A stretch of DNA of 64,000 bases from Schaalia sp. Marseille-Q2122 (GTDB lineage Bacteria > Actinomycetota > Actinomycetes > Actinomycetales > Actinomycetaceae): assembly GCF_903645355.1 (NCBI RefSeq), contig NZ_CAHJXR010000003.1, positions 186,001-250,000 of the forward strand, read 5' to 3'. A program made the position numbers and the translations under genes. Under the pieces are notes generated by a model that saw only the letters and a list, made by a program, of their open reading frames with translations, had not been told where the DNA came from and searched no databases. Of the stretch, positions 8,656-17,959 are shown piece by piece. The stretch's first letter is position 1, and each line of letters begins with the position of its first letter.

Positions 8656-11541
8656 ATGCGCGAAATGCTCCGCAATGCGGGACATATGAATGCTCGGAAT
8701 GGGGGGTTGCTGCCCCTCGCTGTCGTCCTGTTCAGCGTTCTTGCCTTTGTTGCGAGCATCTTGTTTGCGCTTCCCGCCCCCACCTACGCCGATTCAGTTC
8801 ATACCGCTAATTTGGGTGAGAGTGATGCGGATGATCCTCAATCGTCGTTGCTTGACAGGCCCGCAAGCGAAGGCGAGATTGGCGAGAAGCAGGGTGATTT
8901 GGTGGGTGCTAATGCACCTGAACTACCCCTAATGGAAGAGTCCTTTTCGGATGATAGCGCTCAGACAGGCAGTGAGCGTGTTGACAATTCTGCTGCAACC
9001 GATTCCAAGGGTTCGTCCCAGCCAGATAGTGCGACTGATGATGAGAGGCCGACCCCGAGGAGTGGATTCCGACGGGCTGCAGCACTTACCGCATCAAGTT
9101 GTCTTAATGGCTCTGTATTCTCCATCCGGCATGATGGTACTCTCGTTGAAATACTTTCTTCAGGTAGAACCCGTGAGTTCCGAGCAGTTCCTACCGAGGA
9201 TTGGCGCTATGGAAGTCATTACCCGTACCCTCCGCGAGAAGGTGATCTAGGAACTAGTGTGAATGCCCTCGGCATTGGAGCAAACGCCGAGGATATCTAC
9301 GCAATTCGCCATTACGAATACCGTTATGATCCCTATGCCGAACTTGGCGAGTGGGACTATGTCATCTACAAATACGACCATGGCGCTAATCGTTGGGTCC
9401 GGCAAACGGCCCGCACGCAAAGCGGTCTCAACGTTCCCTATATTGCAGGCGCAGTACAGTTGAACACTGGAATGTTCTACTTCGGTACGTACGATGCGCC
9501 GGGTAACGTCAACACCGTGCGACAACTCCGATTCCGTCTTTATCGTTTCGATCCTCGTAATGGTAGTACGCAGTACTTGGGCTCCTTCGCTACGGGTAGA
9601 CAGCTTGCGGCAGGTGAACCCTACAACAGTGCGGCCAATGGTGATATGGCCTTCGATGATCAGGGTAACCTCTTCGTTGTGCGCAGTGGTACTCGCTCCT
9701 ATGGTTCGTCCATTAAAGAAACGAGTATTCACTCGATTACGGCAGACGCTCTCGCGCGAGCTAATGGCGGGAACATACCCGCTTCATCGACCGCTCCCAT
9801 CAGGACAGATGAGAGCGTCAATGGAATTGCGTTTGACGCGCACGGTCGCCTCTACCTTGGAGATGCGACAACGGTGCGCCAGCATGATCCCATTGACTAT
9901 GAGAATCTCGGTGTTTTCAAGAGTGGTCTGACTGGGAGCCGCGACCTTGCCTCCTGTGCCTCCCCAGCAACATTCCGTCTGCGAAAAAATGTGGAGGCCA
10001 GGCACGCAGCGGACGATCAGTTCGTCTTAAACCTCACCAAGAACGGTCCAGGTGGGAAGCAAACGGTGATTCCCTCAGTGACAACGACAGGTAATCGTGA
10101 CGGTTTGCAGGCCGAGACGATTGGTGTGTTCCCGGTTCGTACTGGTACGCAGTACACCTTTAGTGAAAACATGGCGAGTAGCAGCCCCTCTGCCGCAGGT
10201 ACTTATCGTTCTACGTGGCGTTGTGTAGATAAAAGTGCGCAAATCGCTGCGGGTGAGGGGCGTAGCGGCAGTGTTGTGATTCCTAACGCCCCGAGCGCTG
10301 AGGTGATCTGCACCTTCACGAATACCCCACTCAGCGGTAGCCTTGTGTGGGAAAAGGTTGATAGTGAGGAGCGGAACACGCGCCTGGCAGGCTCAGTCTG
10401 GACCATTAGTGGCCCCCTTGCCCGAGGGCGTTCGGGAACCGTGAAAGATTGCGTGGTGGCAAATGCCAGCCAGTGTCGCGCGGAGGATAACGACACTGAC
10501 CCGCGTGCGGGGTACTTCAAGGTGGATAACCTTTACCTTGGTCGATACACCCTGAGGGAAACGACCCCGCCAAGTGGCTATGAGGGGACAACGCAGACTT
10601 TCACCCAGACACTTGACGCAGATAAGCAGCAGCGTTCCTTCGGGAAGATTGACAATAAGAGACTTGTTGCGCAGATTCAAGTGACGAAAGAAGTTCGCGA
10701 TCCCTCCGGGGGAAAGGTGGCGAACGCTTCAGGGTGGACCATGTCCGTTGACCTGGCAACTCGACTCAATGGCACCTTGTCTCCGCTGAAGGACAGAAAC
10801 AATCCGTGGTTTGGAAAGCACCAGGTGTCGGACGCATCTGGCGCAGTACCTGAGCAATGGACGGTGGCTTTCCCGAACTCCACGTCAACCCAGGATATTC
10901 GTATCACCGAGGCTCCTAAGCCCTCCAGCTATCAGGCTTCAATACGATGCACGAGCAATAAGCGCCAGCCCGTTGAGGCAGCAGGTAATGGGCTGAATAT
11001 TGCTGCGGTGACTCCAGGCGAAAAGTTTTTATGTGTAGTGACCAATAAGCAGTTGCCAGGCAGCGTCGTATGGGAGAAAACTGATGCCTCGGGAACATAC
11101 CTTTCTGGTTCGGAGTGGTCGGTAACGACAACTCAGCAAGGTGTCATTACTGTGAAAGACTGTGTGAGAGCAGGTGCATGCCAAAACGGCGGTGATCGTG
11201 ACCCTCGGCCAGGCCGATTCCGCCTGGAGGGTCTGAAATGGCAAGAGGTCACCTTAGAAGAGACAGCCGCACCGCCGGGTTATCGGCGTAACACTGAAGT
11301 GCTGAGGCGAACAATTGGTGAGAACGCCCTACAAGCAAACTTTGGTCGAATCACGAATGAGACCGTCACTCTGCCCCTGCTTCCACTCACCGGTGGCATG
11401 GGAGCTGACAGCTTTCTCATGGCTGGTGCGGGCATTCTGATTCTTGCGGTCGGAGCAGCCTTGATGCGTCGTCTGCAACTCGCAGGAGTGAGCAGTCTTG
11501 CTACACAATCCCTGTATGGGGATAAGACAGAGAGGGGTTAA
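8656..11541 (+). CDS. LPXTG-anchored pilus tip-type adhesin with CnaB/prealbumin-like domains
   Basis: A surface protein of about 961 residues. ATG 8656 is preferred because GAGGG lies 8 bases upstream; ATG 8641 in the same frame is the alternative. A signal peptide ends near PTYA, then comes an acidic linker. A region with propeller-like repeats follows (DMAFDDQGNLFVV, GIAFDAHGRLYLG). CnaB/SpaA-like domains come next, beginning GSLVWEKVD and GSVVWEKTD and carrying E-box motifs such as YTLRETTPPSGY and VTLEETAAPPGY. LPLTG at about residues 909-913 is followed by a membrane segment and a basic tail. As first gene before two pilins and a class C sortase, with no obvious WxxxVxxYPK pilin motif, it is best read as the tip subunit (FimQ/FimB-like). 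Ligand unknown. Confidence 0.82.
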   Translation: MREMLRNAGHMNARNGGLLPLAVVLFSVLAFVASILFALPAPTYADSVHTANLGESDADDPQSSLLDRPASEGEIGEKQGDLVGANAPELPLMEESFSDDSAQTGSERVDNSAATDSKGSSQPDSATDDERPTPRSGFRRAAALTASSCLNGSVFSIRHDGTLVEILSSGRTREFRAVPTEDWRYGSHYPYPPREGDLGTSVNALGIGANAEDIYAIRHYEYRYDPYAELGEWDYVIYKYDHGANRWVRQTARTQSGLNVPYIAGAVQLNTGMFYFGTYDAPGNVNTVRQLRFRLYRFDPRNGSTQYLGSFATGRQLAAGEPYNSAANGDMAFDDQGNLFVVRSGTRSYGSSIKETSIHSITADALARANGGNIPASSTAPIRTDESVNGIAFDAHGRLYLGDATTVRQHDPIDYENLGVFKSGLTGSRDLASCASPATFRLRKNVEARHAADDQFVLNLTKNGPGGKQTVIPSVTTTGNRDGLQAETIGVFPVRTGTQYTFSENMASSSPSAAGTYRSTWRCVDKSAQIAAGEGRSGSVVIPNAPSAEVICTFTNTPLSGSLVWEKVDSEERNTRLAGSVWTISGPLARGRSGTVKDCVVANASQCRAEDNDTDPRAGYFKVDNLYLGRYTLRETTPPSGYEGTTQTFTQTLDADKQQRSFGKIDNKRLVAQIQVTKEVRDPSGGKVANASGWTMSVDLATRLNGTLSPLKDRNNPWFGKHQVSDASGAVPEQWTVAFPNSTSTQDIRITEAPKPSSYQASIRCTSNKRQPVEAAGNGLNIAAVTPGEKFLCVVTNKQLPGSVVWEKTDASGTYLSGSEWSVTTTQQGVITVKDCVRAGACQNGGDRDPRPGRFRLEGLKWQEVTLEETAAPPGYRRNTEVLRRTIGENALQANFGRITNETVTLPLLPLTGGMGADSFLMAGAGILILAVGAALMRRLQLAGVSSLATQSLYGDKTERG

Positions 11542-11628
11542 AATCAGATTTAATTTCTTTCCTGTCTTTGGAGGAGTGTTTTCTCAATCTTGAGTAAGTG
11601 GAGAACGCCTCTACACCCCCACATTCTT

Positions 11629-11694
11629 CCCGCTCTATAGCGGGCGGGCAACATCCCACAACACATGACTGTCACCCCGAAAACCTGAGGTGAC
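11629..11694 (+). promoter_or_regulatory. Structured leader between tip adhesin and first shaft pilin
   Basis: The 170-base gap (11542-11711) holds two small stems: CCCGCT/AGCGGG (11629-11634 with 11639-11644) and GTCACC/GGTGAC (11671-11676 with 11689-11694). The second ends 17 bases before the shaft pilin start. The gap may contain a separate pilin promoter or a site that uncouples shaft from tip expression. Confidence 0.4.
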
Positions 11695-11711
11695 GTTGCG
11701 AAAGGAAAATC

Positions 11712-13418
11712 ATGAGCGCACATCCCCAATCTCTGGGGCGCCGCATCATGGCTATCGGTACTGCTGCGGCGCTGGCACTGACCGGCATCATTACCGCAGC
11801 AGGCATAGCCAACGCTCAAGAACACCGTCCCGAGTACGGAAATATCAATACCGCCCAGACGGGTTCTATCACCCTTCACAAGCGTGAGTCTGGCTCTCAA
11901 GGTGGAACCGTCGGTTCTGTCTTCGAGAAGACTGATGCGGGTCGCCCTGTCAAGGACGTTGAGTTCACCTACTACAAGATCAGCGGTCTGGATCTTACTA
12001 AGCCTCTCGACTGGGAGAAGTTGAGCAAACTTAAGGTCGCTGCTAATAGCTGCGATACGGCAAAGACCTCAAAGACGATCGGCGGGCACGCTCTTGAAGA
12101 TGGCGTGAAATTCCCCTTGAAGACGGATGCAGCCGGTGATACCAAGGTTGATTCTCTGCGTATCGGCGCGTACCTGATCTGTGAAACTGACCGTCCTTCG
12201 ACGGTTGTGAAGCCTGCTGCACCCTTCGTTGTCTCGGTTCCGACCTTTGACAACATCAAGGGCTGGGTCTACAACGTTCATGCCTATCCGAAGAATACTG
12301 TGCTTCATCCTGCCGTCAAGGATGTCCTTCCCGTAGAAAAGTATGGTATCCAAACCGACGATCAGGTGACCTTCACCATTACTGCCAAGGTTCCCCAGCT
12401 CTCCAAGGGTGATGATGGTCCCTCGGCTAAGGATGAGTACTTCAAGTACTTCGTCATCGGTGACTCCCTTGGCTCTGGCTACAGTGACGGGAAGATTACG
12501 AATGTCCAGCTCGCCAACGATGCCCAGGGCGGAAGCCCCAGTGTCATTGAGACCAGCAAGTACGACAAGGCTGATTCCACAACGCCTACGAATAATACGA
12601 AGCATTGGCTTTCTGTGACCTTCAATAAGGAAGGCCTTGCTTTCCTGCGTGATAACCCGAATAAGTACGTCATCGTCACCATGACTGCTAAGGTTGATAA
12701 CCTTGCAGGAACTGGCGTGCTGCCCAACACGGGTTATGTCATCATGGACACCGTTATCACGGGCAAGCCGACTCCTCCGGATCAGCCGGAGACCCCTCCC
12801 TACACGCCTCCCACCGATCCGGGCAACCCTCCCACGAACACTCCTGATCGCGAAATTCCGATCCCTCCGTCCAATAAGGTGGTCACCACCTGGGGCGAAG
12901 CCAAGCTGAAGAAGCATTCGCAGGATGGTCAGGAAACCGGCCTTGAAGGCGCAATCTTCGAGGTCTACCACGCCCAGACTCAGGACGATAGTTGCAGCTC
13001 GAACGCGATTTCCACGACGAAGAGCGAGAAGATCACCGTCAATGGCGAGTCTCAGTTCACCTCAAATAATCAGGGCATCGTCACGGTTGCTGGCCTTTAT
13101 GTCTCATCTGGTAAGGCCACAGGAAATGAAGACCCTGTTCCCACAGAGAGCCACCGCTGCTACATTCTCAAGGAAATCCAGGCGCCCCTTGGCTACGTCC
13201 TTCCCAAGGACACCGCCTCCCAGGTCGCCGTCAAGGTTGAGCCGGGCCTGATGGATCAGGTTACCGTGAACTTCCCCAACACCCCGGTCTCTGTTCCCGA
13301 ACTGCCCATCACCGGTGCTTCTGGCACCGTGATCGCAACGGTCGTTGGCACCTCCTTGCTGCTCCTGGCTGTAGGCGCAGTGCTGGTGCGCCGCCGCCGC
13401 GAGGCCATTGAGGCCTGA
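11712..13418 (+). CDS. Major (shaft) pilin, first paralog, LPITG-anchored
   Basis: A 568-residue pilin with a start after AAAGGA. Signal peptide to about residue 36, then GSITLHKRESG, the N-terminal prealbumin-like domain. The pilin motif WVYNVHAYPK places the sortase cross-linking lysine at K194. A middle domain that should form an isopeptide bond follows, then a Pro/Thr-rich linker and a CnaB domain with the E-box CYILKEIQAPLGY. LPITG (531-535), a membrane helix and RRRR tail end the protein. All parts of a FimP/FimA/SpaA-type shaft pilin are present. It is clearly paralogous to the next gene. Confidence 0.92.
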   Translation: MSAHPQSLGRRIMAIGTAAALALTGIITAAGIANAQEHRPEYGNINTAQTGSITLHKRESGSQGGTVGSVFEKTDAGRPVKDVEFTYYKISGLDLTKPLDWEKLSKLKVAANSCDTAKTSKTIGGHALEDGVKFPLKTDAAGDTKVDSLRIGAYLICETDRPSTVVKPAAPFVVSVPTFDNIKGWVYNVHAYPKNTVLHPAVKDVLPVEKYGIQTDDQVTFTITAKVPQLSKGDDGPSAKDEYFKYFVIGDSLGSGYSDGKITNVQLANDAQGGSPSVIETSKYDKADSTTPTNNTKHWLSVTFNKEGLAFLRDNPNKYVIVTMTAKVDNLAGTGVLPNTGYVIMDTVITGKPTPPDQPETPPYTPPTDPGNPPTNTPDREIPIPPSNKVVTTWGEAKLKKHSQDGQETGLEGAIFEVYHAQTQDDSCSSNAISTTKSEKITVNGESQFTSNNQGIVTVAGLYVSSGKATGNEDPVPTESHRCYILKEIQAPLGYVLPKDTASQVAVKVEPGLMDQVTVNFPNTPVSVPELPITGASGTVIATVVGTSLLLLAVGAVLVRRRREAIEA

Positions 13419-13468
13419 ACGAATACGTCGTGTCATCACACACCTGTGATGACCCGCTGAATCGGCAA

Positions 13469-13505
13469 GGGTGCTCTGGGACTCCGTGCGATTCCCAGAG
13501 CACCC
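13469..13505 (+). terminator. Hairpin between the two shaft pilins
   Basis: GGGTGCTCTGGGA (13469-13481) pairs perfectly with TCCCAGAGCACCC (13493-13505) over an 11-nt loop. No T-run follows, so it may be a partial terminator or mRNA stabiliser rather than a full stop. It lies about 50 bases after the first pilin gene. Confidence 0.55.
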
Positions 13506-13680
13506 TGCTCATTCACTCAAGAAACTTTGGAGTGCCAGCAGGCATCCTGCGGTATCTCTCGACTCCCTCCTCCTTTTCCCATCACACTGAGCCCGCAGCG
13601 CAACACCGTGATGTTAGCGCCACACTGTGCCCATAACATCACAGCGTGCCTACAGCGGGCAGCTCAAGAAGGCAAAGTCA

Positions 13681-15375
13681 ATGAACAAATGGCTGCACAT
13701 GAGGCGGCGTATGGTTGCGCTAGGCGCATCCATCGTTCTCATTGGTACCTCGGTAGTATCGGGCGTCAGCGCGCACGCCGCCGAAGGCGACCTCGGTAAT
13801 ATCAAAACTGACCGGACCGGCTCCATCACCCTGCACAAGCACGAATCCGGCACCCAAAATGCTGCCGGTCAGATCAACGGCGCAAACGCCAACTCAGTCG
13901 GTGGAGCAGGCGTTGCGGGCGTCACCTTCACCGCCTACCCCATCAGCAATGTCAACCTCACAACCAGTGCAGGCTGGCAAAAGCTCCACAACTTCCAAGT
14001 GCCAGCAAACGCCTGTGACGGCAATAGGCCCTCTATTGCTACGTTGACCTTCGGTGCAGCCAAGACCTTCCCCGAAACGCAGGCTGATGGTGCAACCGTG
14101 CTCAATCGTATGACTGTTGGCGCCTATCTGATCTGTGAGACTAATGCTCCAGATACTGTGAAAAAGAAGGCTGCCCCCTTCATTGTGACCCTGCCTCAGC
14201 CAGGTGCCACCCCAGGATCCTGGGTTTACGACATTCACGCCTTCCCGAAGAACACCGTTATTAACACTCCTGTCAAGTCCGTCAAGGTCACCGGTGTGGG
14301 TATCGGCGAACACGAGGACCAACGTCAAGTCTCCTTCGACATCCGCGTGAAAATCCCCAACCTGGCAAAGAACACCAGGGCCAACCCCCAAAGCGATGAG
14401 TTCTTCCGCTACTTCATCATTGGCGACTCCCTCGTTGCTGGCCACACGCGAGGCCAGGTGACGGCCGTCCGCCTCGCAAACTCCGATACTGAGGCAGGCA
14501 GCGATATTCCCGCCACTTATTACGAAGCTGACAACAATAGTGCCACCCGCCACTGGCTGAGTGTTTCCTTCCTGGAAGGACGGACCTCCAACACCAAAGG
14601 GCTGAGCTACCTGCGCGACAACGCTGGTAAATACGTTGTCGTCACCATCGCCGCCAACACCACCACCCTGCCCAGCGACGGTAAGCTGCCCAACACCGGT
14701 TACCTCATCGTGGATACCACCAAGGGCACTCAACCTCCCTACACGCAGCAGACCGGGCGTCCCTACAACCCGCCCACACAGGCAGGCGAGACTCCTACCA
14801 AGAAGAGTAACGAGCCCGACATTATTCCCACCAACAAGGTGGTCACCGCATGGGGGCGTGTGCAATTCACTAAGATCAGCGACGATACCCCCGGCACCCC
14901 GCTTCAGGGCGCTGAGTTCGAAATCTATGTGGCAGCTAACAATGGAGAAGCCTGCCTTCCCAACCCCACAGGCAATGCCATCAAGGTCAACGGCAAGACC
15001 CGCTTCACCTCGAATGAGCAGGGAATCGTTGAGATTCCTGGCCTGTTCGTTGCCTCCGCTGCAAGCAGCGGGCAAACCGACCCTCAGATCGGGGACGCTC
15101 ACAAGTGTTATGTCCTCAAGGAAGTTGTCGCCCCGCTGGGCTACATCCTTCCCCCGGGTCAGGGTGCCTACACGCCGGTGAAAGTCGTGCCAGGCGCTAC
15201 CTCCACTGGCAACGTCCAAAAGATTTCCAACCAGCGCGTCACCGTCCCTGAACTGCCCCTCACCGGTACCTCGGGCACCTTGATCGCCAGCACTGTCGGA
15301 ACCGGACTCATACTTGCTTCCGTCGGAGCAGTGCTTGTGCGCCGCCGCCAACAAATGGCCGAGGGTGAAATCTAA
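13681..15375 (+). CDS. Major (shaft) pilin, second paralog, LPLTG-anchored
   Basis: A 564-residue pilin. ATG 13681 is preferred over the upstream in-frame ATG 13627 because AAGAAGG lies 8 bases before it and it gives a normal signal peptide ending SAHA. GSITLHKHESG opens the first domain. The pilin motif WVYDIHAFPK gives cross-linking lysine K190. A CnaB domain carries the E-box CYVLKEVVAPLGY, and LPLTG is at 525-529 before a membrane segment and Arg tail. Domain order and many short blocks match the preceding pilin (DEFFRYFIIGDS against DEYFKYFVIGDS). It could form its own shaft, a mixed pilus, or act as a base subunit. Confidence 0.92.
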   Translation: MNKWLHMRRRMVALGASIVLIGTSVVSGVSAHAAEGDLGNIKTDRTGSITLHKHESGTQNAAGQINGANANSVGGAGVAGVTFTAYPISNVNLTTSAGWQKLHNFQVPANACDGNRPSIATLTFGAAKTFPETQADGATVLNRMTVGAYLICETNAPDTVKKKAAPFIVTLPQPGATPGSWVYDIHAFPKNTVINTPVKSVKVTGVGIGEHEDQRQVSFDIRVKIPNLAKNTRANPQSDEFFRYFIIGDSLVAGHTRGQVTAVRLANSDTEAGSDIPATYYEADNNSATRHWLSVSFLEGRTSNTKGLSYLRDNAGKYVVVTIAANTTTLPSDGKLPNTGYLIVDTTKGTQPPYTQQTGRPYNPPTQAGETPTKKSNEPDIIPTNKVVTAWGRVQFTKISDDTPGTPLQGAEFEIYVAANNGEACLPNPTGNAIKVNGKTRFTSNEQGIVEIPGLFVASAASSGQTDPQIGDAHKCYVLKEVVAPLGYILPPGQGAYTPVKVVPGATSTGNVQKISNQRVTVPELPLTGTSGTLIASTVGTGLILASVGAVLVRRRQQMAEGEI

Positions 15376-15398
15376 CGAGCACCCAAAGGTGTCTGCAT

Positions 15399-15443
15399 GG
15401 GGTGGCGGACGCGAGTGAGAGTATCTCCTACGTCCGCCACTCC
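15399..15443 (+). terminator. Hairpin between second pilin and sortase
   Basis: GTGGCGGACG (15402-15411) pairs perfectly with CGTCCGCCAC (15431-15440); outer bases extend it to about 13 bp with one G-U pair. The loop is 19 nt and there is no T-run. It would plausibly lower sortase expression relative to pilin. Confidence 0.5.
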
Positions 15444-15466
15444 CTGATCATAAAAGGGGTTTAATT

Positions 15467-16423
15467 GTGGTTCACGCAGTCAAAGGCCGCCACATTGCGC
15501 GTCATCAACGCCAGCAGGAAGAATCGCCCGCATGGCGTTTTGACCCCTTCTCGCTTTTTCCTGCCACCTTGGCGTTGGTGGGCCTACTGGTTGTCTCTTA
15601 CCCAACGGTTGCAAACTGGCTGTCGCAGTACAACCAATCTCAGATCATCTCCTCCTACGTCACTCAGGTCGAAACGGTGCGCCCAGCCGCACATGAGCAG
15701 CTCCTCAAGGCAGCCGAATACAATCGTGCGCTCTCCTCCGGTGCGATTCTGGAGGCGAATACGAACGTGCCAACAGGTGACGGTGACCTTGAGGATGACT
15801 CCCTTGACTACGCGCACATGCTCCGCGCCAACGACAGCGGACTCATGGGACGCATCCGTATCCCCAAAATCTACGTGGACCTGCCCGTCTACCACGGCAC
15901 CTCGGATGAGACTCTCTTAGCAGGTGCCGGACACCTGCAGGGAACCTCCCTTCCCGTAGGCGGGGACTCAACGCGATCCGTCATCACCGCCCACCGTGGC
16001 CTCGCAAACGCCAAAATGTTCACCGACCTTGACGAGGTTGACGTCGGGGACACCTTCAGCGTTGAGGTGTTCAACGAGGTCTACACCTACAAGATTTTCG
16101 ATAAAAAGGTTGTTGAACCCACGGAAACCGAAGCATTGCGCGTCGAGGCTGGACGTGACCTTGCCACCCTCGTCACCTGTACGCCCCTGGGGATTAACAC
16201 CCACCGCATCCTTGTGACTGGTGAGCGGGTCCTGCCTACTCCGGCCAAGGATGTTGAGCAGGTGGGAAAGCGGCCTGAACTCCCATTCTTCCCCTGGTGG
16301 GCCATCTGGATTCCGGCGGGAATTGCCCTCATCGGCGTGTACATCTGGTGGGCGGGTCTACCCCGTTGCACAAAAAAGCGCGCATCAAAGGAGCGGTCAC
16401 GAAAGTGCAGACCTGCACATTAA
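15467..16423 (+). CDS. srtC: Class C (pilus-polymerising) sortase
   Basis: A 318-residue sortase with an N-terminal membrane helix (near residues 25-45), an extracellular catalytic domain and a second C-terminal membrane helix (FFPWWAIWIPAG...), as in class C enzymes. The catalytic His lies in VITAHRGL and the Cys in LVTCTPLG, with the Arg in HRILVTGER. It joins pilin threonines from LPXTG to the pilin-motif lysine of the next subunit. GTG 15467 follows an AGGGG site. It ends the pilus locus and presumably serves both upstream pilins. Confidence 0.95.
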   Translation: MVHAVKGRHIARHQRQQEESPAWRFDPFSLFPATLALVGLLVVSYPTVANWLSQYNQSQIISSYVTQVETVRPAAHEQLLKAAEYNRALSSGAILEANTNVPTGDGDLEDDSLDYAHMLRANDSGLMGRIRIPKIYVDLPVYHGTSDETLLAGAGHLQGTSLPVGGDSTRSVITAHRGLANAKMFTDLDEVDVGDTFSVEVFNEVYTYKIFDKKVVEPTETEALRVEAGRDLATLVTCTPLGINTHRILVTGERVLPTPAKDVEQVGKRPELPFFPWWAIWIPAGIALIGVYIWWAGLPRCTKKRASKERSRKCRPAH

Positions 16424-16742
16424 GAGCAAGTGCGCCGCACTCTGCACACTGCTACTTTAGGCGCCTCACATTCTGTGCGTGCGGCATCTTGCTTACGTGG
16501 CATTTCACCTAGGCGCCCCTTTGAGTCCTCTGAGTGTGCGACGAACCTCGTTGAGGCCACTACGTAGGTGGAGCTCAACATTCCGCGCCACGCGACGAGC
16601 CTCGACGCTGGGGGAGAAGCGCTGTGGCGAAGCTAATGTTGTCGCCGCGCGATGCTGGCCGCTACCGTTGACATGTCTAGTTATCAGACCCGCATCGTTA
16701 ATGTCGGTGGACTCACACGATGAAAAGTCAAAGCGACTTGCG
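16424..16742. other. Intergenic region after the pilus locus
   Basis: No credible gene is present. A short direct repeat of TAGGCGCC (near 16458 and 16510) is seen. TTGACA at 16668-16673 resembles a -35 box but has no matching -10 at normal spacing. Confidence 0.35.
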
Positions 16743-16772
16743 TTGGCAAGTGCCTATCTGACAGACTAGGAC
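16743..16772 (+). promoter_or_regulatory. Candidate S10 operon promoter
   Basis: TTGGCA (16743-16748), an 18-base spacer and TAGGAC (16767-16772) resemble an actinobacterial promoter. It would give a leader of about 190 nt before rpsJ. Confidence 0.4.
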
Positions 16773-16776
16773 AGTT

Positions 16777-16826
16777 GCCCCGGAAGGGGCTTATCCAGAA
16801 TCTTTCTGGGCCGGGCAAATTTGCCC
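16777..16826 (+). promoter_or_regulatory. Tandem hairpins in the S10 leader
   Basis: Three stems follow one another: GCCCC/GGGGC (16777-16790), CCAGAA/TTCTGG (16795-16809) and the perfect palindrome GGGCAAATTTGCCC (16813-16826), the last followed by TGGTTCTTT. The leader probably carries an r-protein autoregulatory or attenuation element; the ligand is unknown. Confidence 0.45.
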
Positions 16827-16968
16827 TGGTTCTTTGGACAAGACAACGGTCCACCTCTCTCAGGATGGGAGGACCGCACAAGAGTGTGATTGCAGAGTGT
16901 TGTTAGCGCGTTGCGACACGCCCGAATGCGGGGACCGGTCGAAGCTGTACGAGAAGAGGTATGACGGC

Positions 16969-17277
16969 ATGGCGGGACAGAAGATCCGCATCCGGCTTAA
17001 GTCCTATGACCACGAGGTCATCGACAGCTCCGCGCGCAAGATTGTGGACACCGTGCAGCGTGCCGGTGCCACCGTCGTGGGCCCGGTGCCGCTGCCGACC
17101 GAAAAGAATGTGTTTGTCGTCATTCGGTCGCCCCACAAGTACAAGGACAGCCGCGAACACTTCGAGATGCGCACACACAAGCGTCTCATCGACATCATCG
17201 ACCCGACGCCCAAGGCTGTCGATTCGCTCATGCGTCTCGACCTACCTGCGGACGTCAACATCGAGATCAAGCTCTGA
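16969..17277 (+). CDS. rpsJ: 30S ribosomal protein S10
   Basis: ATG 16969 gives a standard 102-residue S10 starting [19 protein letters not shown], with AGAGG upstream. A longer in-frame opening to 16834 is untranslated leader with no S10-like sequence. S10 binds in the 30S head and also pairs with NusB in antitermination. First gene of the S10 operon. Confidence 0.97.
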   Translation: MAGQKIRIRLKSYDHEVIDSSARKIVDTVQRAGATVVGPVPLPTEKNVFVVIRSPHKYKDSREHFEMRTHKRLIDIIDPTPKAVDSLMRLDLPADVNIEIKL

Positions 17278-17288
17278 GGACATCTGCA

Positions 17289-17957
17289 ATGACAACTAAG
17301 ACCAAGCAGCTGGCTGGCACGCCCGTTAAGGCGCTGCTCGGCCGTAAGCTCGGCATGACCCAGGTATGGGATGCCGAAGGGCGCCTCGTGCCCCTGACCG
17401 TTGTGCAGGTGGACACCAATGTTGTGACCCAGCTCCGCACCGAAGAGGTCGACGGCTACACCGCCGTTCAGATCGGTTTCGGCGACATCCATGAGCGCAA
17501 GGTCACCAAGCCCCTCGCCGCCCACTTTGAAAAGGCAGGCGTAGCCCCCCGTCGTCACCTCACCGAGGTTCGCACCTCCGCCGCCGACTCCTACGAGCTC
17601 GGCCAGGAACTCGCAGCCGACCTCTTCGAAGCTGGCGAGCACGTTGACGTCTCCGGCAACACCAAGGGCAAGGGTTTCGCAGGTGTGATGAAGCGCCACG
17701 GCTTCGCCGGCGTTTCCGCCTCCCACGGTGCACACCGCAACCACCGCAAGCCCGGTTCCATCGGCGCCTGCGCCACCCCCGGACGCATCTTCAAGGGCCA
17801 GCGCATGGCCGGCCGCATGGGCGGCGTGCGTCGTACCGTCCAGAACCTGACCATTCAGGCTGTTGACGTCGAGAAGGGCCTGCTGCTCATCAGCGGCGCC
17901 ATTCCCGGCCCCAAGAACGGCGTGGTCCTGGTTCGTACCGCTGTGAAGGGTGCGTGA
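17289..17957 (+). CDS. rplC: 50S ribosomal protein L3
   Basis: The 222-residue product is a full L3, one of the earliest-assembling 50S proteins near the peptidyl transferase centre. [12 protein letters not shown] and the core loop [14 protein letters not shown] are intact. It lies 11 bases after rpsJ. Confidence 0.97.
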   Translation: MTTKTKQLAGTPVKALLGRKLGMTQVWDAEGRLVPLTVVQVDTNVVTQLRTEEVDGYTAVQIGFGDIHERKVTKPLAAHFEKAGVAPRRHLTEVRTSAADSYELGQELAADLFEAGEHVDVSGNTKGKGFAGVMKRHGFAGVSASHGAHRNHRKPGSIGACATPGRIFKGQRMAGRMGGVRRTVQNLTIQAVDVEKGLLLISGAIPGPKNGVVLVRTAVKGA

Positions 17958-17959
17958 TC

